Shown: positions 24,350 through 34,820 of the stretch, in pieces | Layout of the letters: each line of letters begins with the position of its first letter | Position numbering within the stretch: the stretch's first letter is position 1 | NCBI GenBank assembly: GCA_954871525.1 | Contig: OX940868.1 | Span: forward strand, 21,757,056-21,821,055 | Direction of reading: 5' to 3' | From: Parietaria judaica | Taxonomy: Eukaryota > Streptophyta > Magnoliopsida > Rosales > Urticaceae | Length of the DNA stretch: 64,000 nt | Position numbers and translations under genes: made by a program | Notes under the pieces: generated by a model | Told to the model about the DNA's origin: nothing | Databases searched by the model: none | What the model saw: the letters and a program-made list of their open reading frames with translations, nothing else

Positions 24350-27300
24350 TATAAGATTTTCATACATTATTTTCAAATAAAATGTCAAAGAATTTTAGAG
24401 CTTTAATTAATGAGTACTATTTTATAGAGAGAGCGGTTTCACATGGCCACGTATATAAATGTAATTGGGACCCACGAAAAGGCCTCTCTTATATAATAAA
24501 GAGAAAACACACTTTGTTGATCTCATAATTTTGGGCTGTTTTTAAGCTTGCTTAATTAGAATTTAACATTTTAAAATAATTAAACTTAGCATTCTTGCAA
24601 GAAAAACAGTACTTATGGTGATATTTAGAAAAAACAAACTTAAAAAGATCCAATTCTGATTCACAAATATAGAGTATCCGTCTATTTAATAAATTATAGA
24701 TAATTTAGATGGAAAAAAATATTTAAAAAATAATCATATCAAAATAAATTCTATAAATACTTGCCAAGACATAATGTTCATGAGCAAATATTGTGTAATC
24801 GCTAAACTAATTATTTTATTTAGTTATACAGACGTGTTTGGTTAGTCATGTTACATTAGTGGAACCAAGATGTTGATACATTAATGAATAATTTAAAAAA
24901 AAAAAAAAAAAAACTAAGAGAAGAATAACTAGACGCAAACATGTACTAGTAAATATTTTAAAAAAAAATTAATATTAAATTGTATCGTGAATGTCACGTG
25001 GCATTTCTTCTGATTGGCAACTAAAAACAGCTTTTAAATATCACTAGAGAATCACGAATCAGTGATACACAGTTGATTTTAAAGTTTTAATAACTAAATT
25101 GTATATAAATTTTGTGTGGATTTATAAGAGAAGAAAATTTGGTCAAACACAAAATTGCTTCGATGAATGTGCCTAGAATGAAGCAATTATTATTATGGGA
25201 ACGAGCTACGATGATAAACTCTATTCGTATCTCGTTAATAATAAAATACATGTTTCATATAATCAATTTTCTAGATCCTGCCGGGAATCGGTAAAAAAAT
25301 AATAATTTTGAATTGAAATTTGATCGGTGCAATTATTATTCAATACAAAAGTTTTAGCGGTACATATTTATAAACAGGACTAAGTTGAGGGTGCGTTTTT
25401 ATTTTTTAAATAAAATCAAATTATTTTTCATGTATTTAGTAAAATTATTTTTATTAAAAAAACACTCCAAAATGTTTTTGTATAAGAATAGTAAAAGATA
25501 GGATTCATGGTTTTTAGTTTAAAAAAAATATTTTTTAGTATATTTTAATCTTTTTATTTAAAATTTATTTATTTACCAAACGTTAATCAACTTTTATTAC
25601 AAAAAATAACTATTTTATAAATAATTTACCAAAACAAATGTTAGTTTTTTTTTTTTTTAAATAGTTTCTTTTTCTTTCAAAAACTGAAACTAAAAACATG
25701 TCTTTTTTATAACAAAGTTATACCAAACAGTGCATGTTATGATCAACGGTTAAATGTGATGTTATATTACGAATACAATTATTTTGTCTACTTTAATTTA
25801 TTGAATAACATAAGGTGATTGTTGTTGACTATATATATAAAAGTACACAAATATATCTATATATTTGATTTTAGAATCCCAAGTAAATATTAATACGGTA
25901 GACTAGTAAGTAGTAATACGTTTTGACGAGAAACGAAAACACAAAAAAAATATAAGAATGAGTCCCAAAAATTATTTCTCATTTTTTTAATTGTAATATT
26001 TTACATAAACAACTATAAAAATTATATTAAAAAAATAATTAAATAAAGAAAGTGAGCCTCAATTTTACATTGTCGATATTAACTTTTCACTTCCGTTTTC
26101 AAATGAATCTTCGCAAGACTGACAACCACAAAGGTTCTTCTTCCCATAGCGTTCGGCTTTCATGATAACTACGGACAATAGAGAAACGGACATAGGGCCC
26201 TTTGAAATTGAGACCAGAGCGGCCGCCTAGCTCGCCTTGCCTTAGGACCGGCTCTGAAAGCTTCAGTTGTAATGTATATATATATACACCAAAAACTAAT
26301 AATGACCTAACATTTACGGTGATAATAAATTTGTATTGCTTACTCGTAAATCACGAAAGTTTTGCCTTTCTTTGTCTTTATAAAAGTTGGTTCAAAAGCG
26401 TGTCGATCCAATATGTTTTTACGTTGGGATATTCATAGGCAATGCTTTATATATGAGGTGTTTCCTCGTGGATGGTTTTTACTTTTTTTTGCTTAGTTTA
26501 GTTTATGTAAAAGAGGAGTAAAGTAAAGTTCGGTTAAAAGATCAACAAACTACAAGCTTATTGGTAATATTCTATAGTGATCTCATACGTCACAAATATT
26601 TACCGTAGGGTAACTCATTTTCATATAAAATATTGGACCCGTGCGTCTCTTAGATATTTATCAAAAGTCACGGTACACTTTTTATTTGAAAGAGAAAAAA
26701 AAATCATATTTATAAGATATAAAGGACTGTCAATTTGTCAACACAATATTGTGGCATAAAAGGAGTCAAAATTATTTCTAAGAGCCGTCTCTAAGGAATG
26801 AGTATTTGAGTTTCTCCTATTAAGAAATATATATGAATAATTTAAAGGTGAGATAACTACACTTTCTCAAAAGAGCAATATTTATAATTATGTTTGGAGA
26901 ATTTTATTTTATATACTTTTTATTTTTCATTTTTACAAAAATACACTTTCTATACTCTAAAAAATAGCTCAATATATAATACATTCAAAGTGTACTTTGA
27001 TTTTATGTGTACCTCAAGCCATTTAAATTTTTTAAGAATACAAAATGCTCTTTATTAAAATTTAATAGTTTTATTTTTATAAAATATGTCATATATTAAA
27101 AAAAAACTAAAATAGAACCAACCATCTCTCTTTAATATATTATGCAAAATAAAAAAAAAATTATGCAAAATAAAAATAAAAACAAAGGATAGCAATTAAC
27201 GTTGTCAAATTACACTAAAACAAATTTTCCTTACGCTTGCTTACTCAATTAGTCACTACAAAATAACGAATACAAGAGTGTGAAGTTAATATAGTTTGTA

Positions 27301-28223
27301 TTTACAGTATTTGTTTTGATTTAAAAGACTCGAATATATTTTTGTCGCATGCAACTATATTAGGTTAAAAATGCAACGTAAGCGCTTACGCATAACAAAG
27401 ATGGCAAAGCTCGTGAGTGTGTGCTTGTTGGCTGCACAAATGAAAGCCTATTTTGGCTGCTTATAATACCTTCCTCGGTTGTGCCTTGTGAGCCAAAATA
27501 ATGCCCATCTTTCAATAATTTGGATTTATTTTTGTTCCTTTTGTTGAACTTTCCGTTTTCACATATTCTAGATAACGTAATAAATAGACCAAGCAAGATT
27601 GGCTTAGTTACACGGTTCAATCTTTGGCCAGACATAAAAATTACGTATATATGTAATTTTGATTGATAGTGTTTGCGAGAATTGTGTAGTCTACTCTAAT
27701 ATTGTGATATATTGTAACACGAGTAGAAGTACAATGTAATTGTGACAAATAAAATCACTCCATTAGAAAGAAGAAGAAAAAAGATAACATAATAAATAAG
27801 CCATAAAAGAAATAATGAAGTAGCCTTTCAAGAAAAAATGTAGTAGAAAACAGACCTTGTAAGGACCAGAGTATCCTGATTGAGTACAAGTGTTGGACAT
27901 GAGTTTTTCGCTTTAATTTTGGCGCTCCAGTTAGTAAATAACATGTGGAAAATGAGAATTTATTAATTAAATGTGCGTAAAAATAACACGTGGTAAATGA
28001 GAATCCAATGACATGTCATAGTAATAAACTAGCAGGAGTACATACAAAATGAAGACAAAAACATGAAACAAAAAACACCGACTCTATACTCAAAAAAGTA
28101 TTTGATGACATTATTCCGTAGCGACTCAACAGCAAAGGATTGAGACTCAACATCAAAAAGCGACTCAACCAACGAAAGGATTATGTAGTATGCTCACACA
28201 ATTATAGTTGAGCATTTTTTTTT
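24350..28223. other. Gene-free AT-rich region
   Basis: About 3.9 kb with poly-A and poly-T tracts. There is a probable MITE at about 25388-25735 and a GC-rich scrap at 26195-26260 that resembles hAT ends (GGGCCC..., ...GGACCGGCTCTG). A 92-codon minus frame (27360-27635) is not recognised. No gene can be supported. Confidence 0.5.
25388..25735. mobile_element. Probable MITE of the GTGCGTTTGGT type
   Basis: The left end GGTGCGTTTTTATTT and the right end TTATACCAAACAGTGCA are consistent with weak inverted ends of the common plant GTGTTTGG-type MITEs, also seen at 58879 and 62467. The interior is AT-rich and non-coding. Limits approximate, no target duplication defined. Confidence 0.35.
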
Positions 28224-28617
28224 AGGGTTCTTAAGGGTAATAGCCAATCTTGAAAGTGGGTTTAGCAAAATAGCCAAATTTTGGTTAATTTTGTAAACTA
28301 GCCAATTAACCATTTAAGTGAATATCTAATTACATTATTACCCTTAATAATTAAAAACGAAATTAAAAATAAATACAAATTAACCACGTAATTTGTGGGT
28401 TATTAATCTGAAAAAATCAATGACATTAATTATGAATAATTATATTAATTAAAAATTCATTTATTTTCATTAATTAAAAATATTGCTATTAATTGGAATA
28501 ACTATAAATATGGTGACAGCCAAAACCAAACCTTTTTTTTTATATAATTCAAATTTTAAATTCAAAACATTTATATAATTTTCGGATTTATTTTTTTTTC
28601 AAAAAATATCAACAAAT

Positions 28618-28811
28618 TAAAGACGCGAATTAACGTAAATTAACAACGAATCAAAATAAATTAACATCGAATTAACGTAAATTAACAACGAAATTACAAT
28701 GAATTAACAACGAATTTACGTTAATTTACGTAAATTAACAACAAATTTACAATGAATTAACAACGAAGTTACGTTAATTCGTAAATTAACAACGAATCAA
28801 CGTAAATTAAC
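28618..28811. repeat. Degenerate short tandem array (AATTAACAACGAA-like)
   Basis: About a dozen irregular copies of a 12-14 base word (AATTAAC(A/G)ACGAA or CGTAAATTAACAACGAA) fill this stretch inside the Pack-MULE-like element, next to the captured fragment. No coding potential. Confidence 0.7.
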
Positions 28812-28821
28812 AGGCCTCAAC

Positions 28822-28976
28822 ACGAGGCGTCAAAGATAGAGCCGCCGACTTTGGTCCCGACGAGGTGTTCGAGGCTGATGCCGTTGTACGGCCTCACGCC
28901 GACCTCGATCAGGCCGTCGCGGACGCCAAGCTGCCACGCCTTGGTGTATTCGTAATACACCATCACTTCCAATGGC
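28822..28976 (-). pseudogene. GMC oxidoreductase (HOTHEAD/mandelonitrile-lyase-like) exon fragment
   Basis: Read on the minus strand this gives about 50 codons with the pattern AWQLGVRDGLIEVGVRPYNG followed by LEHLVGTKVGGSIFD, then a stop. Plant HOTHEAD-family FAD oxidoreductases carry the matching segment (W-x-x-x-x-x-D-x-L-L-E-x-G-x-x-P-x-N-G-F-T-x-x-H-x-x-G-T-K-x-G-G-x-x-F-D) ahead of an exon border. Only this small piece is present, inside a transposon, so it is a captured fragment. Family assignment is from memory of the conserved motif. Confidence 0.65.
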
Positions 28977-29909
28977 GATTCGTCTCGTCATCACCACCAT
29001 CACTTGCCTGCGAGATCGCCGCTTCAGAGGCACAATCTGGGCTCGACTCCCATGCCCAACATCTCCGATCAAAACCCTAGGCCGAGATCCAGCTCCGAAA
29101 ACCGTCGCCGGAGGCAGCTCGACATGGAACAAACCTTGACGTCCTCCAATGGCGAGATTCAACCTCCCCAGGCTCAGATTCAGAGCTCCGAGGTCGCGTT
29201 CGAGCAAATCCCTCTCTCGACTCTTCGAAGACAGAGGTCGACTCTTCGAGCAAATTCGTTTGACATGGCTTGAAAAATGGAGCAATGATGCACTGGTTCC
29301 ACCGGGTGATGCTAAGAGTGCGGAACGATGAAGGCGGCGATCGAGAGCTGCTCGGCGGGGGGAGAACGATCTGCAATAAACAAAATACAATGAGGTGGGA
29401 GGGAGGTGGAAGAAGGATCTGCAGTTTTGGAGGGGATAAAGCCAACGTTCCTCAAATCCTATTTTGAAGTTGATTTTGAAAAAAATGACGATTCTTTTTT
29501 TGGCATATATTCATAGCTTATAGAACCTGATTAATAGGAAAGCACGTATTTTTTAAGAACCTGCTGATTCTCTTTTTGTATCATAATTAATAGGAAAGAT
29601 TTGGTCCTAGTCAATATATCTTAACCATTTACACGTGTTATTATATAACCTGATTTATATTATTTTTTTTCTTTTTTTAGTTAAATGAAAAGTAATCAGT
29701 TACCATGATTTGTGCTGATAAGATTAATTACCATTTTAATTAATTACGAAAATAATAATTTAAATTGATTAATTAAAAGGTATTTTAGGATTAAAAATTG
29801 AATTTAATATGCCACCTCATGTTAATTGGCTAGTTTACAAAATTAACCAAAATTTGACTATTTTGCTAAACCTATGTTTCATATTGGCTATTTGGTGCAA
29901 TTTCTCTCT

Positions 29910-30768
29910 TTTTTTTTTTTTTTGCGAAAATTAATACTAATATTGATATTAATTTTCAAGTTTATAAGTTTGCATTGACTTTTACATTCTTCTTAAGTTT
30001 CCTGTCGGTTTTAAAGAATATGTCGTTTTGTTGATATCTAGTTAAGTTGTCGTTTTCATGCCATTTTTTTACATTATGAACGTCGTTTCTAATTCTTGTC
30101 GTTTTCATGTCATTTTTTTACATTATGAACGTCGTTTTCTAAATCTTGTCGTTTTCAACATTTCATTTATTTGTTCGTGTTTTATCCATTTTGACATTAT
30201 AGCTGCTTCCATGTCGTGTCCCAAAGTCGCGCTTGTCGTTTTTTCAGTTTTTTTTTCTTATTTCATTTAGTGCTTGGATTTAATATTTTTATATGTTTTA
30301 ATTGGTTTTGTATGGCTTCAAAAGCTCTCGTCGTTCTTAAATTTCATGTGTTTTTTTTTTTTTTTTTTTTTGAATTTATGGATACGATCATACGAGTGAT
30401 ATGTCATAGAAGTATAACCAACACGTAACTAAGTACAATAAATATAAAGAAATTAAGAGGTTATTGATTAATGGATAATCATAAGTTATATAACTAATTG
30501 TCATTATCGATTACAGGCAGCATCCTTACCTTATAATTAAGATTTCCTAATTAAATAATAAGAATTTGGTCAAAACAATCCATGGCCGTTGGATTTATTC
30601 TTTGACTTATTCTTCACGCTAAAACTTTAAAAATTCCCCTCCAAATTTCAAACCTTATAGTATATGATGAAGAGAAATATGTGAAACGAAATGGTGTCAT
30701 CATGGTGTGCATCTGATATAACATAAATATATAAACATTAGTCAACTATATATTGTACGTTCTGAATT
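29910..30768. other. 5' flank of HMA5-A
   Basis: AT-rich sequence with long T tracts (29908-29923, 30350-30371) and a short tandem repeat at 30049-30160. No gene seen. Confidence 0.45.
30049..30160. repeat. About 49-bp tandem repeat (2.2 copies)
   Basis: Units start GTCGTTTTCA at 30049, 30098 and 30148 and contain CATTTTTTTACATTATGAAC. The third copy is cut short after the first bases. Confidence 0.85.
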
Positions 30769-30777
30769 ATTATATAA
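30769..30777 (+). promoter_or_regulatory. Possible TATA box of HMA5-A
   Basis: A TTATATAAA-like word about 115 bases upstream of the HMA5-A start codon, at a fitting distance for a short leader. The surroundings are AT-rich, so the call is weak. Confidence 0.35.
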
Positions 30778-30889
30778 ATATACAATAAATGGCTATCTTA
30801 AATACACAAGATTTCATTATCAATAACATAAATGATTCAAAGGGTACAAGATAAGAAATCCTCATAGCAGAGAGAGATCATCAGATTCC

Positions 30890-33800
30890 ATGGCTGAGAA
30901 GCTTCTAGCTTTGGCTTGTATCCGTGGCAGCGGCGATGTCGGCGGAGAGAGACTGTCGCCGCCCCGGCCACGCTACCCGTCGATGCCGAAATACCCGAAG
31001 GGGGCGTCTGCATCGGCATCACCGGCGGTGAGAAACGGCGAAGAGGAGATCACGACGGAGGCAACCGCGTTGTTGGCGGTGACGGGGATGACGTGCGCGG
31101 CCTGCGCTGGGTCGGTGGAGAAGGCCGTGAAGCGGCTTCCGGGGATCCGGGAGGCCGTGGTGGACGTGCTCAACGGCCGAGCTCAAGTCCTCTTCTATCC
31201 ACAATTCGTCAACGTAAGTCATCTCTTTGATCATCAAGATCGTTCGTATCAAGATGCTAGGGTTGTCTTGGGATCAAATTACGTTTTAATTTGTGATGAT
31301 ATATCAGGAAGTAACGTATTTAAATGGTGATATGTATCAAATTATTAAATTATACGTACGGACATTGGAAAAAAAAAATATAGCTGATCAATTGTTTAAA
31401 CCTTTATTTCGAGGTTTTGTATGATAAATGTTTCACTAATTAATAAGTTAAAATACTCGACCATTGATTTCATGCTTTCAGGAGGAGACGATCCGCGAGA
31501 CAATTGAAGACGCCGGCTTCGAGGCTGCGATTATCAACGACCGCGCGCTTACGCCGTCACGTTCTCAAGATCTTGGGGGCGATCGGAGCGGAGGGAGAGA
31601 GGAGCACAGAAAGGGAGAGATCAAGCACTACAAAAGGTTGTTCATGGTGAGCTTGATCTTTACTGTCCCAATATTCTTGACCTCCATGGTGTTCATGTAC
31701 ATCCCCGGGATCAAGCACGTCCTGGACAAGAAAGTCGTCAACATGTTGACTGTCGGAGAGACTCTCCGGTGGGTTCTCTCGACGCCCGTCCAGTTCGTCA
31801 TCGGGTGGCGATTCTACACTGGTTCTTACTATGCCCTAAGACGCGGCTCTGCGAACATGGATGTCTTGATCGCTCTCGGAACAAACGCCGCTTATTTCTA
31901 TTCAGTTTACTCCGTTCTGAGAGCTTCCACGTCAGAGAAGTTCGAAGGGACCGACTTCTTCGAGACGAGCTCGATGTTGATATCGTTCATTCTCCTCGGA
32001 AAGTACTTGGAGGTAGGGGTGAACAATTGAGCCTTTGGTTTCGATTTTTATGAGCATTAGTACCAAAAACAACATTTTAAAAATAAATTACACCCAACGC
32101 GGAAATTTTTAGGTTAAAATCCGTTTTTTAAATTAACGAATTTTCTCTTCATATTCGTTTTTTATCGAATTTTGACATTAATAAAAAAACGATCATTCAT
32201 ATTATTTTTCTTCCCAAATCTAAATTGTTTATTTTTACGCCTCTACTTGGAGGTGCTGGCCAAAGGGAAAACCTCCGATGCCATAGCGAAGCTGATGGAC
32301 TTGACACCGGCAACGGCGATACTACTGCGGCTTGACGGTGAAGGCAAGATTATCGGCGAGGAGGAGATCGATAGCCATCGGATTCAGAAGGGCAACGTGA
32401 TCAAGGTCGTCCCAGGGGCTAAAGTTGCGGCTGACGGGGTGGTGATTTGGGGGCAGAGCCACGTGAGTGAGAGTATGATCACTGGAGAGGCCAGGCCCGT
32501 GGCAAAGAGGAGCGGGGACATGGTGATCGGCGGTACGGTGAATGAGAACGGGGTGTTGCACGTGCGGGCAACAAACGTGGGGTCAGAGAGCGCATTGTCG
32601 CAGATTGTGAGACTCGTGGAGTCAGCGCAGATGGCCAAGGCTCCCGTGCAGAAACTCGCTGACCGGATTTCTAAATTCTTCGTACCTTTGGTATGTCTTT
32701 TACTACAAGAAGTGTTATGAATAACCCGAAAAATATAGGAACTAGTAAAACTAACCTGTTTTCGCTTACCTTGTTGAAAAACCGGTACCGATTCTCAAAA
32801 TCCGATAAGTTTAACATGCCATCTTGTATATTCCCAAGATAGCGGTTTATATTACCATTTTTGTTAAATTCATAGTTCAATCAGTCGCAAAAAATTGAAA
32901 AACGCACACCAATTTCGGACAGGTGATTGTTCTATCTTTCTCAACTTGGCTCGCATGGTTTTTGGCCGGCAAATTCCACGGCTACCCAAAATCGTGGATT
33001 CCGTCTTCCATGGACAGCTTCGAGCTTGCTCTCCAATTTGGCATATCGGTGATGGTAATTGCTTGCCCGTGCGCGCTCGGCTTGGCCACACCCACCGCAG
33101 TAATGGTTGGCACCGGCGTTGGCGCTTCTCAGGGAGTGCTCATCAAAGGAGGCCGAGCATTGGAGAGTGCCCATAAGGTCAAATTCAATCCATTTACATG
33201 ATCAAGCTTCAATGAGTCCTTTGATTAATGTTTGAATGTTGTGTAGGTGAATTGCATAGTGTTTGACAAGACAGGAACACTGACAATTGGGAAGCCCGTG
33301 GTGGTCAACACAAGGCTCTTGAAAAGCATGGCACTTTCCGACTTCTACGAGCTCGTTGCGGCCACGGAGGTAGCTAATTACTTCTTTCTCACGTTCTCTT
33401 TGTGCTTCAAGCATTACGAAATTCGGTCACACACATATAAGCTTAGAGCTACATATAAGTAAAGTCTTCGTAGCGGTTCCAATGAATTAGGCTTCACAAC
33501 TCAACAATTTGATTACTTGATTCTCGAATACTCGTGTCTTGTTCGAGCATTATTGAATAGGAAATTCATATACATTCTTGTAATGCTTCTTCTTTGAAGG
33601 TAAATAGCGAGCACCCTTTGGGCAAGGCAATGGTGGAGTACGCCAAGAGGTTCCGAGAAGACGAGGATAATCCCGTCTGGCCAGAAGCAAGAGAGTTCGT
33701 GTCAATCACCGGCTATGGAGTGAAGGCAACGGTGCGAGGCAAGAAAGTCATGGTCGGCAACAAGAGCTTGATGTCCGGATACAGCATCGCAATCCCCGCT

Positions 33801-34820
33801 GACGCTGAGGAGATGCTGGCCGAGGCCGAAGCGTTGGTTCAGACGGCAGTTCTTGTGTCCATCGACGGGGAAATCACAGGTGTTGTGGCCGTGTCCGACC
33901 CACTCAAGCCAGGGGCCAAGGAGGTGATCTCGATGCTGAAGTCTATGGGAGTAAAGAGCATCATGGTGACCGGCGACAATTGGGGCACCGCGAAGGCGAT
34001 AGCGAAGGAGGTCGGGATTGAGGATGAGTCTATTCTTGCGGAGGCTAGGCCCGAGCGGAAAGCGGAGAGAGTGAAGGAATTGCAGGTATACTTGCAAGAG
34101 AAAGACGACTAGAATCAGTGAATAACAAAATATGTGAACGGATCTAAAGGATCTAAGATCCGTTCACATATTTTATTGTTCACTGATCTACTCGTTAGAC
34201 TTAAAAATAATTTGTTTAAATTGATTAAAATAAAAAATATTTATGTTATACATATTTAGATTATATTAGACATATCTAAATTGTCATTATGTTATAAGTG
34301 AGATATTAATTAATAAAAATTAAGACGGAATTAGGAAAACGAATGACTTTCGGCTTCTTCAACTTGAGCCATTGCTCTCACATAATATCTTTCTTTTTGG
34401 TAGATCTCGGGTTACACGGTGGCAATGGTAGGAGACGGGATCAACGACTCGCCCGCGTTGGTGGCAGCCGACGTGGGAATGGCGATCGGCGCCGGCACCG
34501 ACATAGCCATCGAGGCGGCGGACATCGTCCTGATGAAGAGCAACTTGGAGGACGTCATCACGGCCATTGACCTCTCGAGGTCAACGTTCTCCCGGATCAG
34601 GTTAAACTACATCTGGGCACTCGGATACAATGTCCTCGGAATCCCGATAGCCGCTGGAGTCCTCTTCCCGTCCACCGGATTCCGGCTGCCTCCGTGGATT
34701 GCTGGAGCAGCCATGGCGGCGTCGTCGGTGAGCGTGGTGTGTTGCTCTTTGCTGCTGAAGTACTACAAGAGGCCTAAAGGGTTGGATGGTCTTAGCATCC
34801 GTGGGATTAGGGTTGAGTAG
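30890..34820 (+). CDS. HMA5: Copper-transporting P1B-ATPase, HMA5 type, copy A (lacks second metal-binding domain)
   Basis: Seven exons: 30890-31213, 31482-32012, 32253-32690, 32923-33177, 33247-33369, 33600-34085, 34404-34820; 857 aa against 1002 in copy B. HMA5 exports Cu(I) using ATP; in Arabidopsis it serves root copper detoxification. Seen: one N-terminal metal-binding domain (GMTCAAC, C69 and C72), transmembrane CPC motif (IACPCALG), TGEA actuator loop, DKTGT with phosphorylated D523, SEHPL nucleotide motif, GDGIND. Odd points: the second metal-binding domain is absent, the reading passing from the end of the first domain to a short Gly/Arg linker and the first membrane region; and two introns (32013-32252, 32691-32922) interrupt what is one exon in copy B, the first being a hAT-type insertion. 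If that insertion is not spliced, translation stops soon after LGKYLE. All catalytic motifs are intact, so a working pump is possible. Confidence 0.9.
32014..32245. mobile_element. hAT-type insertion in HMA5-A coding sequence, forming an intron
   Basis: 232 bp between perfect 8-bp repeats CTTGGAGG (32006-32013 and 32246-32253). The left end TAGGGGTGAACAATT matches the TIR family at 15036 and 22382; the right end (CGCCTCTA, with AAATTGTTTA further in) is a more diverged inverted copy. HMA5-B reads straight through this point ([10 protein letters not shown]). The target duplication's last G plus the element's first T make a 5' splice site GAG|GTAGGG, and the second duplication gives the 3' site TTGGAG|GTG. 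Removing 32013-32252 restores GAG GTG CTG GCC in frame. Confidence 0.85.
34114..34187. repeat. Small hairpin (32-bp arms) in the last HMA5-A intron
   Basis: Arms from ATCAGTGAATAACAAAATAT to its mirror match at 30 of 32 positions around a 10-base loop. HMA5-B has nothing like it at this position. Probably a very small foldback element. Confidence 0.75.

Larger units (their letters stand above)
28224..29909. mobile_element. Pack-MULE-like element with captured gene fragments
   Basis: Imperfect inverted ends of about 85 bp share GTTTAGCAAAATAG(C/T)CAAAT and TTAATTTTGTAAACTAGCCA. Both outer flanks are runs of T, compatible with a 9-bp target duplication as in Mutator-like elements, though a homopolymer is weak proof. 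Between the ends are a degenerate AATTAACAACGAA repeat array and a GC-rich block (28811-29470) unlike its surroundings, part of which matches a GMC oxidoreductase on the minus strand. No transposase. Capture of cellular sequence between long TIRs is the hallmark of Pack-MULEs. Confidence 0.75.

Noticed and set aside
27360..27635. 92-codon minus-strand frame
   Set aside because: No recognised domain or gene structure; possibly decayed transposon sequence.
32691..32922. Second HMA5-A-specific intron as another transposon insertion
   Set aside because: No inverted ends and no matching direct repeats at its borders, so it is reported only as an intron difference.
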